Positions 8,971 through 18,846 of a DNA stretch of 64,000 nt are shown piece by piece; position 1 is the first letter of the stretch, and the number at the start of each line of letters is the position of its first letter. The stretch covers positions 91,085 through 155,084 of the forward strand of contig CAVPEB010000005.1 of the NCBI GenBank assembly GCA_963702765.1, written 5' to 3'. The DNA is from DATMNR01 sp963702765. GTDB lineage: Bacteria > Chloroflexota > Ktedonobacteria > Ktedonobacterales > Ktedonobacteraceae. Below the pieces are notes generated by a model. It made no database searches. It saw nothing but the letters and a program-made list of their open reading frames with translations, and was not told the DNA's origin. A program made the position numbers and the translations under genes.

Positions 8971-9921
8971 ATGACATTGCAATCATCACACCCAGGAATA
9001 CCTGCTGAAATATTAGCACTCTCACATGAACGCGATGAATTACGCAAACGGGGAAAATATGATCGAGCCGATGCACTGAAACGGCAAATAGAAGAAGCGG
9101 GATATAGTATAAAAGATAATCCTCATGGCGCTCACCTTGTTGTTTTGCCCAGTGTGGATGTTGATGGATTCGTATATCGAACTGCTCGACAGGTGCCTTC
9201 CTTATTGGATGAGGTGGATCGCTGTGAGTTTTCGGTAAGTATTCTAGCAAATTCAAATTTTGAGGAAACAAAACGTTGTATTGAAAGCGTTATGAGATGG
9301 ATGGGGACATACGAAGTCGAAATACTGCTTGTTAATAACAAGTCATCAGAGGAGTTGGATGCCTGGTTCAGAGAGTTACAGAGCAAGGATTCACGACTGC
9401 ATCTCCTGAGCACATCTCGTCATCTTGGCGAAGCAGAAGCGCGAAATGTAAGCTTGAAGCAAAGCAGAGGGAAATATATTCTACTGTTGGATAGTAGTGT
9501 CGAGTTGACAGGCGATGTATTCTCTCCTATTGGTCAGATATTAGCAGATAAAAGCATAGGGATAACTGGATTTAGAGGCCTGCGCTCCGAGGATCTACAC
9601 CATTTTGAGGAGTCTAGTGATGCGGAAGTTGAAGTGATTGATGAATTGTGTATGGCTTTCGAGCGCAAACTACTGAGGAAGATAGGATTGTTTGATGAAA
9701 GTTACCGTTTTCCATACTACATGGTAATCGATTTTAATTTTGCGGTACGTGATAGTGGTGTTCGAGCAGTAGTTACTCCAAATTTACCAATTCAAAGCTA
9801 TCCATCGCTACAAGATGCAACTTTGTCTGATGCCGAGCGAACGAGATTGAAGAAAAGAAATTTCTATCGTTTTCTGGATAAATGGGGAGATAGAGATGAT
9901 TTATTGCTCGACAGTCGATAA
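8971..9921 (+). CDS. Family 2 glycosyltransferase with N-terminal CysRS-tail/UVR-like motif
   Basis: Residues ~8-52 (HERDELRKRGKYDRADALK and following GYSIKDNPHG) look like the C-terminal helical motif of cysteinyl-tRNA synthetase, which itself resembles a UVR motif. From about residue 85 the protein is a GT2-like domain: FSVSILANSNFEETKRCIES, then EILLVNNKS, SRHLGEAEARNVSLKQSRG and LLLDSSVELT, where the usual DxD is replaced by LDSSVE. It has no transmembrane helix and may act on a nucleotide-sugar in the cytoplasm, or may have lost catalysis, given the missing DxD. It lies 73 bases after ggt. The GT2 fold is fairly sure; the activity is not. Confidence 0.7.
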   Translation: MTLQSSHPGIPAEILALSHERDELRKRGKYDRADALKRQIEEAGYSIKDNPHGAHLVVLPSVDVDGFVYRTARQVPSLLDEVDRCEFSVSILANSNFEETKRCIESVMRWMGTYEVEILLVNNKSSEELDAWFRELQSKDSRLHLLSTSRHLGEAEARNVSLKQSRGKYILLLDSSVELTGDVFSPIGQILADKSIGITGFRGLRSEDLHHFEESSDAEVEVIDELCMAFERKLLRKIGLFDESYRFPYYMVIDFNFAVRDSGVRAVVTPNLPIQSYPSLQDATLSDAERTRLKKRNFYRFLDKWGDRDDLLLDSR

Positions 9922-9959
9922 TGAAGAATAAAATCCAATAGAACATAAAAGTAAAGGAG

Positions 9960-11766
9960 ATGAATAGATTGCAAACAATGACGAAGCGTAGTGATATTGC
10001 AAAAGAGTTTACATGGGACCTTGAGAGTATTTACCCAACCGATGATAGCTGGGAAGATAGTTTCAAGAAAATTGAGCAAGGCTTACCAGAGCTCGAGACG
10101 CTCAAAGGAACTCTTGCTCAAAGCGGGTATGCATTGCTGAAGGTTTTGCAGACGCGTGATGAATTGTATGAAGAACTAGAAACCCTGTTTGTGTATGCAT
10201 CTATGCGCAAGGATGAGGATACAACAAATAGTGCATATCTAGGAATGTTTGATCGTGCAATGCAATTGTTCGTACGCGCTTCAACTGTTATCTCGTACAT
10301 CGAGCCTGAAATTCTGGCTTTACCACAAACGACACTTGATACCTATGTGCAAGAAACTCCTGGTCTGAGCCTGTACCGACAGCAATTGGACGATATAAAT
10401 CGCAATCGTCCCCATGTTCGATCTGCTGAAGTAGAGGCTGTTCTTGCAGCAGCAGGCGAGATCTCTGAAGTTCCAGATAGCATATTTTCGATGATTGATA
10501 ATGCTGACTTGAAACTGCCACTAGATTCACAATGAGAAAGGCGAAGAGGTACCACTAACAAAGGGGAATTACCTGGTCTATATTCGTAGCACAGATCGCA
10601 GGGTGCGAAAAGAAGCGTTCGAAGGAATGCATGGAACGTTTCTCAAGCAACGTAACACGATTGCGGCTACGCTTGGAGGACAGGTCAAAGGAAGCCTCTT
10701 TTTTACGAGACAGCGTGGTTTTGGATCTAGCCGCGAGCGAGCGTTGTCACGTTACAATATTCCAGTTAGTGTCTATGACAACCTTGTCGAGACAGTTAGC
10801 GAGCATATTCATCTACTGAATAGATATATGAAATTGCGAAAACGATTACTTCAGCTCGATGAGTTACATATGTACGACCTGTACGTGCCGATTGTTAAGG
10901 AAACTGCAGATGAGATAGGTTACCAAGAGGCATGTGATACAGTTGCATCTGCGCTCGCTCTATTAGGTCAGAACTATACAAGTATTCTGCGGCAAGCGTT
11001 CAAAGATCGGTGGATCGATGTCTATGAAACCCCCGGAAAACGCGGAGGGGCTTACAGTGGTGGTGGGTACAAGACGCACCCATTTATCTTACTGAACTTT
11101 CAGAATAAACGTGATAGCATGTATACACTGGCTCATGAACTGGGGCATTCGATGCATTCATACTTTACACGTAGCAATCAGCCATTTCAGTATGGTGATT
11201 ATACCATTTTTGTAGCAGAGGTCGCTTCCACGTTGAACGAAGGTCTATTGACCGAATACCTACTAAAGAATACTGATGATGTTGAGGTGCGCCTGTCGAT
11301 TCTCAATCACTCATTGGAGGGATTACGTGGCACGCTTTTCAGGCAGACGATGTTTGCGGAATATGAGCAGCAAATACATAGCCAGGCTGAACAGGGTCAA
11401 CCATTGACTGCAGATTCTTTGAGTTCGATGTATAGAGCACTGAATGAAAAGTTTTACGGCGGGGAAGCAGTCATTGATGAACTAATAGATATCGAATGGG
11501 CGCGTATTCCGCATTTTTACTACAATTTCTATGTTTACCAATATGCAACAGGCATTTCAGCAGCCTCGGCTCTCGTCCAGCAGATATTGCAAGAAGGACA
11601 GCCAGCGGTTCAACGGTATCTCAATTTCCTTAGTTCAGGTTCATCTGACTATAGCATTGAACTGCTGAAGAAAGCAGGAGTAGATATGACATCGCCCGAA
11701 CCAGTGCAACAAGCATTGCAATTGTTTGATTCACATCTAACACAGATGGAAAAGTTACTTGGCTAG
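9960..11766 (+). pseudogene. pepF: Oligoendopeptidase F, interrupted by one frameshift
   Basis: M3 family zinc metallopeptidase that cleaves short peptides in the cytoplasm. The N-terminal part (9960-10535) and the catalytic part (in frame from 10531 to 11766) together make a normal ~600-residue PepF. The zinc motif HELGHSMH is intact (cat codon at 11134) with the distal Glu in FVAEVASTLNE. The upstream frame reads through LKLPLDSQ into a stop at 10533, while the downstream frame continues NEKGEEVPLTKGNYL, exactly what the family shows next, so one extra base near 10530 splits the gene. No slippery heptamer is visible. The start is unclear: a TTG at 9969 has AGGAG 9 bases upstream, whereas the ATG at 9960 touches the ribosome site. 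It may be a sequencing error rather than a dead gene. Confidence 0.85.
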
Positions 11767-11784
11767 GGAGAGTTAGACTTTTCT

Positions 11785-11818
11785 AAGCGAAGCGTTTCAC
11801 TGAGCGCTTCGCTTTTTT
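11785..11818 (+). terminator. Intrinsic terminator of pepF
   Basis: A perfect 10-bp stem (AAGCGAAGCG at 11785-11794 with CGCTTCGCTT at 11805-11814), a 10-base loop and a run of T to 11818 follow the pepF stop by 18 bases. Confidence 0.9.
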
Positions 11819-11891
11819 GTATCTCCGAAAATGTTAATATCCACAATCCATGATTTAAAGTTAAGAGACGGTGGATTCTGAAGCAGTGGTT

Positions 11892-13127
11892 CTACAGGTT
11901 ATTAGAGTGCCAGAAGTCCCCGAAAGTAGCGCCTAAGAGAGCACCTAGTATCCCAGCTAAAAGCGCTAAAGGGAGTGTGAGTAAAGTAGATGACCAGATT
12001 GGTTCAAAAATGCTCACACCTACTGGTAACGGTAGCAAAAATGGAATGCTCATAACAAACTCGACGATTAGAGGCGGTAGTATCAGTGCTGGCAATGCAA
12101 TCAAAGATCCGATGAGCCATATCTGGGATCGTTTGTTATTCTTGACAGTATCATTTCTACGCTTCGAGAAGGTAATGCTATCAACAATCAATGCTGAGAT
12201 TACATAAACAAGTGGTAGTAGTGCAAGTGTTACGTTGAAGACGGGGAGGCGGCCAGGAAGAGTTGGAAAACGGTAATGAAGTCCAAGTTGTATGACCATG
12301 ATGCGAATCGCAAGCGGCACAAATGTCATGGTATATAGGGTTTCGATCCATAGAATCAAGGCAGTTTTGAGCGCACTACCACTTTTTCTGGTAAACTTTG
12401 CAGCGGCTACTAAGCAGAAAGCTCCTGCAAATGCAAGAGGGAGTGGGTAGGTGATGAACTGAAATGGACCCAATGTGATGGGTATGAATGCAGTGTTCGC
12501 AGGGACCGTCAGATTGAGGTATGCTGAAAGTATGAGAAGCATTCCCCATTCAAGTCCACTTAGGCCAAGGAATCGATGCGGTTGAGAATCTGATTGGCGT
12601 TCAATCACGGCCTCAGAGGCAAAGACAAAAGCGATGCCGAGTGCCACTATGATACCTCCAACTGTACCCATCAGATGGAAAGGGGACCACAACGTAACGT
12701 CTATACCATACAGAATGTGCCAGTAGTTGTCAAAAGGGGCGGCTAGAAGATCGATGAATGCTCCAAAACCTAAAATGACGTATCCAAGAGGCGCATGGAA
12801 GAAATGTAATATCCTAACTGTCGAACTGTCATCAACTCCGGGCTTTTTTTGATAATACCGATATGTATCGACAAGAACAACAAACAGTGCTATAAATCCG
12901 GATAGTGCAATTCCACTGTAGAGCATGATGTGCGGCGGTGTAAAGAATTCATTACGCCCGACCAGATCATGCCAATTCCTATCCCATGCAAGGCCAAGTT
13001 CGGCCTGGAGAGCAAGAATAAGCATGAGCCAGGCACCAATGCGACGTAACCTGCGTTCGGTGAGGTCTGGGGGGTTCAAAAATTGAATTGGTGTAGAAGT
13101 CTGCTTGTTTGCAAATGATCTAGCCAT
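11892..13127 (-). CDS. Uncharacterised polytopic membrane protein
   Basis: A 411-residue protein with about ten hydrophobic segments, the first at residues ~30-48 after a short basic cytoplasmic tail. Conserved-looking polar spots sit in the loops: DRNWHDLVGRNEFFTPPH after helix 1, and FDNYWH and SPFHLMG near the middle, all with His and Asp residues suggestive of metal or substrate binding. It resembles unassigned membrane proteins of Chloroflexota, and I do not recognise a named family. It is transcribed alone, convergent with pepF and divergent from the GT-C gene at 13260. Gene reality is sure; the function is unknown. Confidence 0.8.
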   Translation of the reverse strand: MARSFANKQTSTPIQFLNPPDLTERRLRRIGAWLMLILALQAELGLAWDRNWHDLVGRNEFFTPPHIMLYSGIALSGFIALFVVLVDTYRYYQKKPGVDDSSTVRILHFFHAPLGYVILGFGAFIDLLAAPFDNYWHILYGIDVTLWSPFHLMGTVGGIIVALGIAFVFASEAVIERQSDSQPHRFLGLSGLEWGMLLILSAYLNLTVPANTAFIPITLGPFQFITYPLPLAFAGAFCLVAAAKFTRKSGSALKTALILWIETLYTMTFVPLAIRIMVIQLGLHYRFPTLPGRLPVFNVTLALLPLVYVISALIVDSITFSKRRNDTVKNNKRSQIWLIGSLIALPALILPPLIVEFVMSIPFLLPLPVGVSIFEPIWSSTLLTLPLALLAGILGALLGATFGDFWHSNNL

Positions 13128-13259
13128 GAGACCTTTCTTCCAGACTCGTTTTGGTTATTGTATCATCCTTGATGCCTATGCTGCTTGCAATTTATACTTG
13201 CTACTGATAGTATGATTTCACCAATCGTGTATTAAATGATCGTATTTAAGAGTGTATAT

Positions 13260-15177
13260 ATGAGCAATTCAGCGGCTGCAATCATAAGTAAGACATTTGA
13301 AGGTTTCTATAATCCCCTTTCGACATCCAAGCATCGACATCCATTACACTTTCTATGGTCGCCTTTGATGGTCTGTTTACTTTTGGCAGTCATTGTCCGT
13401 ACGTGGTTAATAGTCCATACAAATGGAGTTATCGCGGGCGATGAAGCCATGGTAGGAATACAGGCAGAACATATCCTTCATGGCGAACATCCCATATACT
13501 ATTACGGCCAACCGTATATGGGTAGTCTACAAATGTATTTGATCGCCAGGATTCTTTTTTTTACCGGGCCTGCCGTCTGGGCAGATGCGTATTGAGCCGC
13601 TGATTATTTCGTTGTTTCTGGTCTATATCACATGGTGTTTCTCGGCAGCACTGGCTGAAGGTGCTCATTTAGGGTTTCGAGCGAAAACACTTTTCATGTT
13701 CATTGCTACGCTAATAGCTGCATTTGCACCTCTTTATGATACTGTTGAGGAATTACGAACTACTGGTGGATACGTAGAAGCCTTTACTGTGATGCTATGG
13801 CTGCTATTCTGCGCATATCGCTTGACACAGCGCTGGCAAGGCGGCGCATCTGCTCGCGAACTTGCGATCCGATGGGCGGGTATTGGTTTTCTCGTTGGCT
13901 TGGGTTGCTGGATTGATCCCCTGGTTGTATATGCATTATTGACCATAGCCATCTGGATCGGCGGATACTTCATCTTTCTGTTAGTAAAGCCTGAACGACA
14001 GACTATCACTCAAACACGAATACATGTATTAGAGAAGGCACTTCTGTTTGTAGTAGCAGTTCCTGCAAGCCTTGTTGGATTTGCTCCGGGTCTTTACTGG
14101 GGTGCTCATAATCAATGGGCAAATATTCGCTATCTCTTTCAAAAAGAGGGGGTGGTGCCGAAAGGTCGCCTACATAGCATTTTGCAGGTGCAAAATGTCT
14201 ATACAAGCTGCCTGGCACCACGTGCTTTAGGTGGAGCATTACCTACACAACCAGATGTAACCGTTGCTAATCCTCATATATTGACTTTGGGATTAGTTGT
14301 AAGCGTCAGTTGTATTGCCATAAGCATAGTAAGCGTTCTTCTGTCGGTTTTGTGGCGTCATCCTTTGTTGGTGCGTATCAGGCAACTTACTCTTCTCCCG
14401 TTACTCTTTGTCACCTGTGCGTCAATCATCTTTTGTACAGCCTCAATTGCTATCTATGCGATTTATTCGGGTTGTAGCACCTGGGATCTTGTAGGGCGTT
14501 ATGTTGTACCAATAGTGATCTCATTACCCTTCTTAATTGCTGCTGTTTTTAGTATTCCAGCCATGCTTTTGGATGTTAGAAATAAGACGACAGCACTGAG
14601 TAACTTTGACGATCAGGATGTTGATCTACCTTATGTACATGCAGGTTCCGGTCGAAAAAGGATTTTGGTAGCAGTTCAAGTTGGACTTTTGGTTTTGCTT
14701 GCTATCTACTTCTTTTCACAAGGTGTTGCTTACGTCCAGGCTGATGCGAGAAACACTTTTCAGGGTACTGGTTGTATTTCTGCAAATCCGACGAATCAAA
14801 GCGCCATTATCAGCTATATGCAACACGCAAAGATTCGTTACGCGTGGGCGACGGGCTGGCTTGGCGACCCAATTACGTTCAAGACAAATGGCGCTCTGCT
14901 CGTGACTGAGCTTCATGGCCGCATACTAACTAATAGCAATACTGTACTACATACAAATCGTCCTGGAATTTTTTTCCTGGTGCCACAGGGTGATGCTCAT
15001 CCCGCACTTTTGAAGTCGCTAGATGCCAAGCATGTTACCTATCACATTAAGCGTTTCTACGCGGGGCAAGGTGTAGATCTGCTGCTGGTCACTCCATTGA
15101 ACAGTACAGTTTCACCCCTGGATCCAGCATATAGAAATTTGTTTCAGCTCGTGTTTAGAGGTTGTGTTACACAATAA
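13260..15177 (+). pseudogene. GT-C (PMT/GT39-like) membrane glycosyltransferase, frameshifted
   Basis: Two overlapping frames (to 13595, and 13585-15177) make one multi-spanning protein of about 640 residues. The first luminal loop carries GDEAMVGIQAEHILHGEHP and YYYGQPYMGSL, the acidic loop typical of dolichyl/undecaprenyl-phosphate sugar transferases of the GT-C fold. The first frame ends at WADAY and the second begins MRIEPLIISL, which joins naturally as GPAVWAMRIEPL, so one extra base sits near 13583. I prefer the ATG at 13260 (AAGAG upstream) to 13236. It is a divergent paralogue of the convergent gene at 15220-17033. It probably used polyprenyl-phosphate sugars at the outer face of the membrane. 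Confidence 0.75.
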
Positions 15178-15219
15178 CCACTTAGAGAAACATTATGCCT
15201 TACGTCACTACAATGTTCG

Positions 15220-17033
15220 TTAGTGAGGGGCAATAGAGGTTAGCACGGGCTTATAAATAAGATAACCATCAAAGATGAAGCGTTGATATTCTTTCGCTGA
15301 ATGGGCTATTTTTTGGGCAAGTGGATCGATTTGACTTGCGCCCAGCGGGAATAGGTAAGCTGAATTGGGGTCGGATTTGATAATGGAGACGTACGGTAAG
15401 TAGCGGTTGTAATGTGGGCGCAAGGCATTATCAATACTACTACAAATGATATGTTCCTGGCTCAGGAATACAGTACTATCGCACGTCCAGTATTCGGTAT
15501 AAAAATGGCTTATCTTTAGTTGGGTAAGTTCATGGATTAGCGCATCCTGTTGTTTGTTATACAGCCTGTACGGTGGGTATTTCAAGAAACGCATTGATTG
15601 TTCCAACAAGTAAAAGTACTCCAATGAGCGCTAGAATCCCTCTTTTTATGGCTATTTTCAGTGTCGTTGTTGATATGGAAAAAGCGAAGCGTTTATGTTG
15701 TTGAGAGTCCATAATTTCAGGATGCGAACCTTGAGAAGTAACGCTATTATCTCCAAATTGACCCCAAAGAGGCCAAATGAGCGAGGGAGTAGAGATCAAC
15801 AAACCAATTAAGTAACGTGAATTAGTTGGGAATGCGGCGGATATTGGGCTAGATACATACAAGTACAAAGTCAAAGCGGCAGAGCTTAATAGCATTAGAC
15901 GAGCAGTGTTACGTACAATCGCTTGTTTCTCGGCGTTTGTCAAGGACCGTAACTCGAGAGCTTTTATAAAACTCCCAAAGATGTCGAAGAATTGAAAAAG
16001 CTGAAATTGACCATAGGATGATAAAGCCAAGACTCCATGACAGTGCAATAATAATTTGATTCAAGTTACTCTGGTTCAATGAACACGAAACATTTTCAGT
16101 GCCTAGATATCCAGCAAGCCTGAAATGGGTATAGGCATCGAAGCAGAAAGGTGAACCTCCAATAGCAGCGGGTAGGGTGGTTAACAGAGTCCCACGCAGT
16201 TGAGGACCAAAAGGAATAGGATCATGAATGCGCAATTGAGCAAGCTGGAGACTGCCATTATTATGCAGGTATTGAAGCACTGTCAGAGTATTTAGATTCG
16301 GTGATGCATTCAGATTGTAGACGATGAGCGGAAATGCTCCAATTGCAAGACCTAGAACTAAGAATAAGACTGCACCTTTCAATAATTCTTTCCAGCAGAA
16401 CAATAATAGGAACAAACCGGATAACAAGATAAAGCCGAGCATAAGGAAATCGCTCCAGAAACCAAGTCCACCAACGAGACCCCAACATATATAGACTAGA
16501 AGTCGCAACAATTTTTTGCGTGGAGGAGCATATTGGTCATGAGAGAGTGCAAGCCAGGAAGAAAGAAGTAAGGACAGCGAGCCAAAAAACAGCAGTTCAG
16601 GGTATCCGCCTAGAGCAACTAACTCAGTATCCAACATAATACTTGATCCAAGAGTCAGGATGATAAGTGTGATCAATGCAAATTTTTTTGTGTATAGCAA
16701 ACTCGTCAGGAGATACATATTGACGAGGAAGAGGGAAAAGAATAAAACAGGTCCAAGTCGTAATGAAAAAACTGATACACCAAAAAGGTAAAAAAAGGCA
16801 GATCCAAGATATGCCTCCAAGGTACCCATATAATTCTGGCCATAAAAGAAGATGGGATGCTCACCTTTGTTGAGGATATGCATCGCCATCAAGCCCATTG
16901 TACCCTCGTCTGCATTGCTGTGTGGCCAACCTAAAGCAATCAGCGAAATTCGTAATAGCGTTGCAAATGCAATAATGAGTATAGCCAGAAATCCAAAAGA
17001 TCCAATTTTTATTCGTGTGATACGTAACAACAT
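15220..17033 (-). pseudogene. Second GT-C (PMT/GT39-like) membrane glycosyltransferase, two frameshifts
   Basis: The N-terminal part (17033 down to about 15970) has many hydrophobic helices and the acidic loop NADEGTMGLMAMHILNKGEHP followed by FYGQNYMGTLEAYL, closely parallel to the neighbour at 13260. The reading frame shifts somewhere in 15960-16000 into a frame encoding SLTNAEKQAIVRNTARLMLL and further helices, then again near 15562, where NAFLEIPTVQA continues as YNKQQDALIHELTQL to the stop at 15220. Together the pieces give about 600 residues, a normal length. The two GT-C genes are convergent with 42 bases between them. Both being broken is either decay of a redundant pair or assembly error. 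Confidence 0.75.
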
Positions 17034-17147
17034 GCAAAGAAAACCTTCCGAAAGAGCTTTTAAGTTAACTATGGCCCATAGTATATGAACTATTCACTGT
17101 TAATAACGTAATTATTCTATGACTATTAGTCAAGAGGAATTTAGTAG

Positions 17148-18542
17148 TCATAATTTCGCTGTCTGTTTACTTCGTGATAAGAGCACGGCGAGCGCACAGG
17201 AAACAATGTGCGCCAGGGGACTATCAGCACGGCTGGTAAGAATGATCGGTACACGTGCGCCCAACACGATACCTGATGTCTGGGCATCAGCCAGGTACTC
17301 CAATTGCTTTGCTAACATATTCCCAGATTCAAGATCTGGAACGACAAGTATGTCAGCCTGGCCAGCAACTGTCGAAATAATGCCCTTTGTGCGAGCAGCT
17401 TCAAATGAAACGGCGGTATCAAACGCCAGGGGGCCATCTACCAACGCACCAGAGATTTGACCGCGTTCTGCCATTTTACACAGAGCTGCCGCTTCCAAGG
17501 TTGAATGGATTTTAGAATCCACGGTTTCGACTGCCGAGAGGATGGCGACTCGAGGGGTCTCGATACCCAGTGCATGAGCAAGATCAATGGCGTTTTGCAC
17601 GATATTACGTTTTTCCTCCAGATCAGGATAGATATTGAGAGCAGCATCAGTTAGAAACAGCATGCGAGGATATGCAGGAACATCCAATACAAAAACGTGA
17701 CTCATATGACGTTCAGTGCTCAGCCCTATCCTGGGAGCTAGAACCGGGTGCATTAGTTCATCAGTAGGCAAACTACCCCTCATCACAGCGTCAACTTCGC
17801 CCTCACGAGCCATCACAACGGCTTTATCAGCCGCAGCGTGGCTGTGTTGTGTTGGGATGAGTGTATAGGGTGACACATCAACATTCTGTGCAGCAGCCAC
17901 TGCCAGAATGCGATCTTTGGGTCCAATCAGGATCGGGACAATCAAATTTGCCTGGGCAGCCTCGATTGCTCCGAGCAAGGCGTTGCTATCAACCGGGTGT
18001 ACAATGGCAGTTCGGATTGGCTCAAACCCTGTGGCCATTGATATGATGTGTCGATGCCATGTACCATGCTCATGGAGAGATACTGCCGGTAGGATGGCTC
18101 GTGGACGTTTTACTTTTTCCGTCGGTGCTATTACATATGCGCTGCCACTGATGATTACTTCGCCACGTTGATTCGTACAGAGACACTCAAAGTTTATACG
18201 ATGTCGTATGGCCTCCATGGACTCGGCAATTACAGATACGGAAATCGTGTCGCCTATTGTCACAGGATGATGGAAGGAAAGTGTCTGACTGAGATAAATC
18301 GTGCCTGGGCCTGGTAGTTTGGTGCCGAGTAGTGTCGAGATGAGCGATGCACCCCACATACCATGCGCGATAATTTTGTGAAACATATCGCTTCTGGCAT
18401 ATTCCTCGTCTACATGAGCGGGATTTACATCGCCCGACATGACTGCAAAGAGTTCAATATCCTCTTTACTCAAAGTGCGAACCAGGCTTGCAGTATCCCC
18501 AACCTTAATTTCATCGAAGGTCCGATTTTCGATTATATCCAT
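17148..18542 (-). CDS. Fusion of MaoC-type (R)-enoyl-CoA hydratase and phosphate acetyl/butyryltransferase
   Basis: Residues 1-140 form a MaoC/PhaJ hot-dog domain with the hydratase signature (SGDVNPAHVDEEYA and AHGMWGASLIS). After a short linker, residues ~160-464 match the PTA_PTB domain that exchanges acyl groups between CoA and phosphate (ILIGPKDRI, VMRGSLPTDELMHP, GALVDGPLAFDTAVS). Such bifunctional proteins are known in proteobacteria and could link (R)-3-hydroxyacyl-CoA or crotonyl-CoA metabolism with acyl-phosphate formation. No acetate or butyrate kinase gene is next to it. It appears to be monocistronic. Domain calls are confident; the acyl-chain preference is not visible. Confidence 0.88.
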   Translation of the reverse strand: MDIIENRTFDEIKVGDTASLVRTLSKEDIELFAVMSGDVNPAHVDEEYARSDMFHKIIAHGMWGASLISTLLGTKLPGPGTIYLSQTLSFHHPVTIGDTISVSVIAESMEAIRHRINFECLCTNQRGEVIISGSAYVIAPTEKVKRPRAILPAVSLHEHGTWHRHIISMATGFEPIRTAIVHPVDSNALLGAIEAAQANLIVPILIGPKDRILAVAAAQNVDVSPYTLIPTQHSHAAADKAVVMAREGEVDAVMRGSLPTDELMHPVLAPRIGLSTERHMSHVFVLDVPAYPRMLFLTDAALNIYPDLEEKRNIVQNAIDLAHALGIETPRVAILSAVETVDSKIHSTLEAAALCKMAERGQISGALVDGPLAFDTAVSFEAARTKGIISTVAGQADILVVPDLESGNMLAKQLEYLADAQTSGIVLGARVPIILTSRADSPLAHIVSCALAVLLSRSKQTAKL

Positions 18543-18846
18543 GATAATAGTTCTCGCATTCTGTTAAAGGCTCGAAACCAGGATCGTAATACAAATATGT
18601 TTGATGCGTTACAAACCTGAGGAAAAACGCAAACAGGCTCAATAGGCCTATTTAGAGGATAGTTTTGAATACTCACAAGATGATCACAAATCAGGAGGTA
18701 GAATCTCACAGATAGCTCACACTGGCGTGTAACCTAACTGGTTAGACCTTAGTGCCGTGAAGTATAGTTGAGAGAACATTAAAATGGTTCTAATGTAAGG
18801 TAACTTCATGCATTTACAGGGGTAGGATTTCCCACCCCTGTTTTAC
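18543..18846. other. Intergenic region without a gene
   Basis: No coding frame is convincing. It holds the presumed promoter of the MaoC-PTA gene, a short dyad CTAAC-TG-GTTAG at about 18734-18745, and an 8-bp hairpin ACAGGGGT/ACCCCTGT at 18816-18841 just beyond the stop of the hydrolase gene. The T run of that hairpin is on the plus side, so it is a poor terminator for the minus-strand gene. Confidence 0.5.

Noticed and set aside
8971..9120. UvrB/UvrC (nucleotide excision repair) role for the GT2 protein
   Set aside because: The motif better matches the CysRS C-terminal tail and continues (SIKDNPHGAH) like it; no repair domain follows.
10525..10540. Programmed ribosomal frameshift in pepF
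   Set aside because: No slippery heptamer and no downstream pseudoknot was seen; several other genes in the window have similar unexplained shifts.
17119..17460. 113-residue plus-strand frame
   Set aside because: It is antisense to the 3' end of the MaoC-PTA gene.
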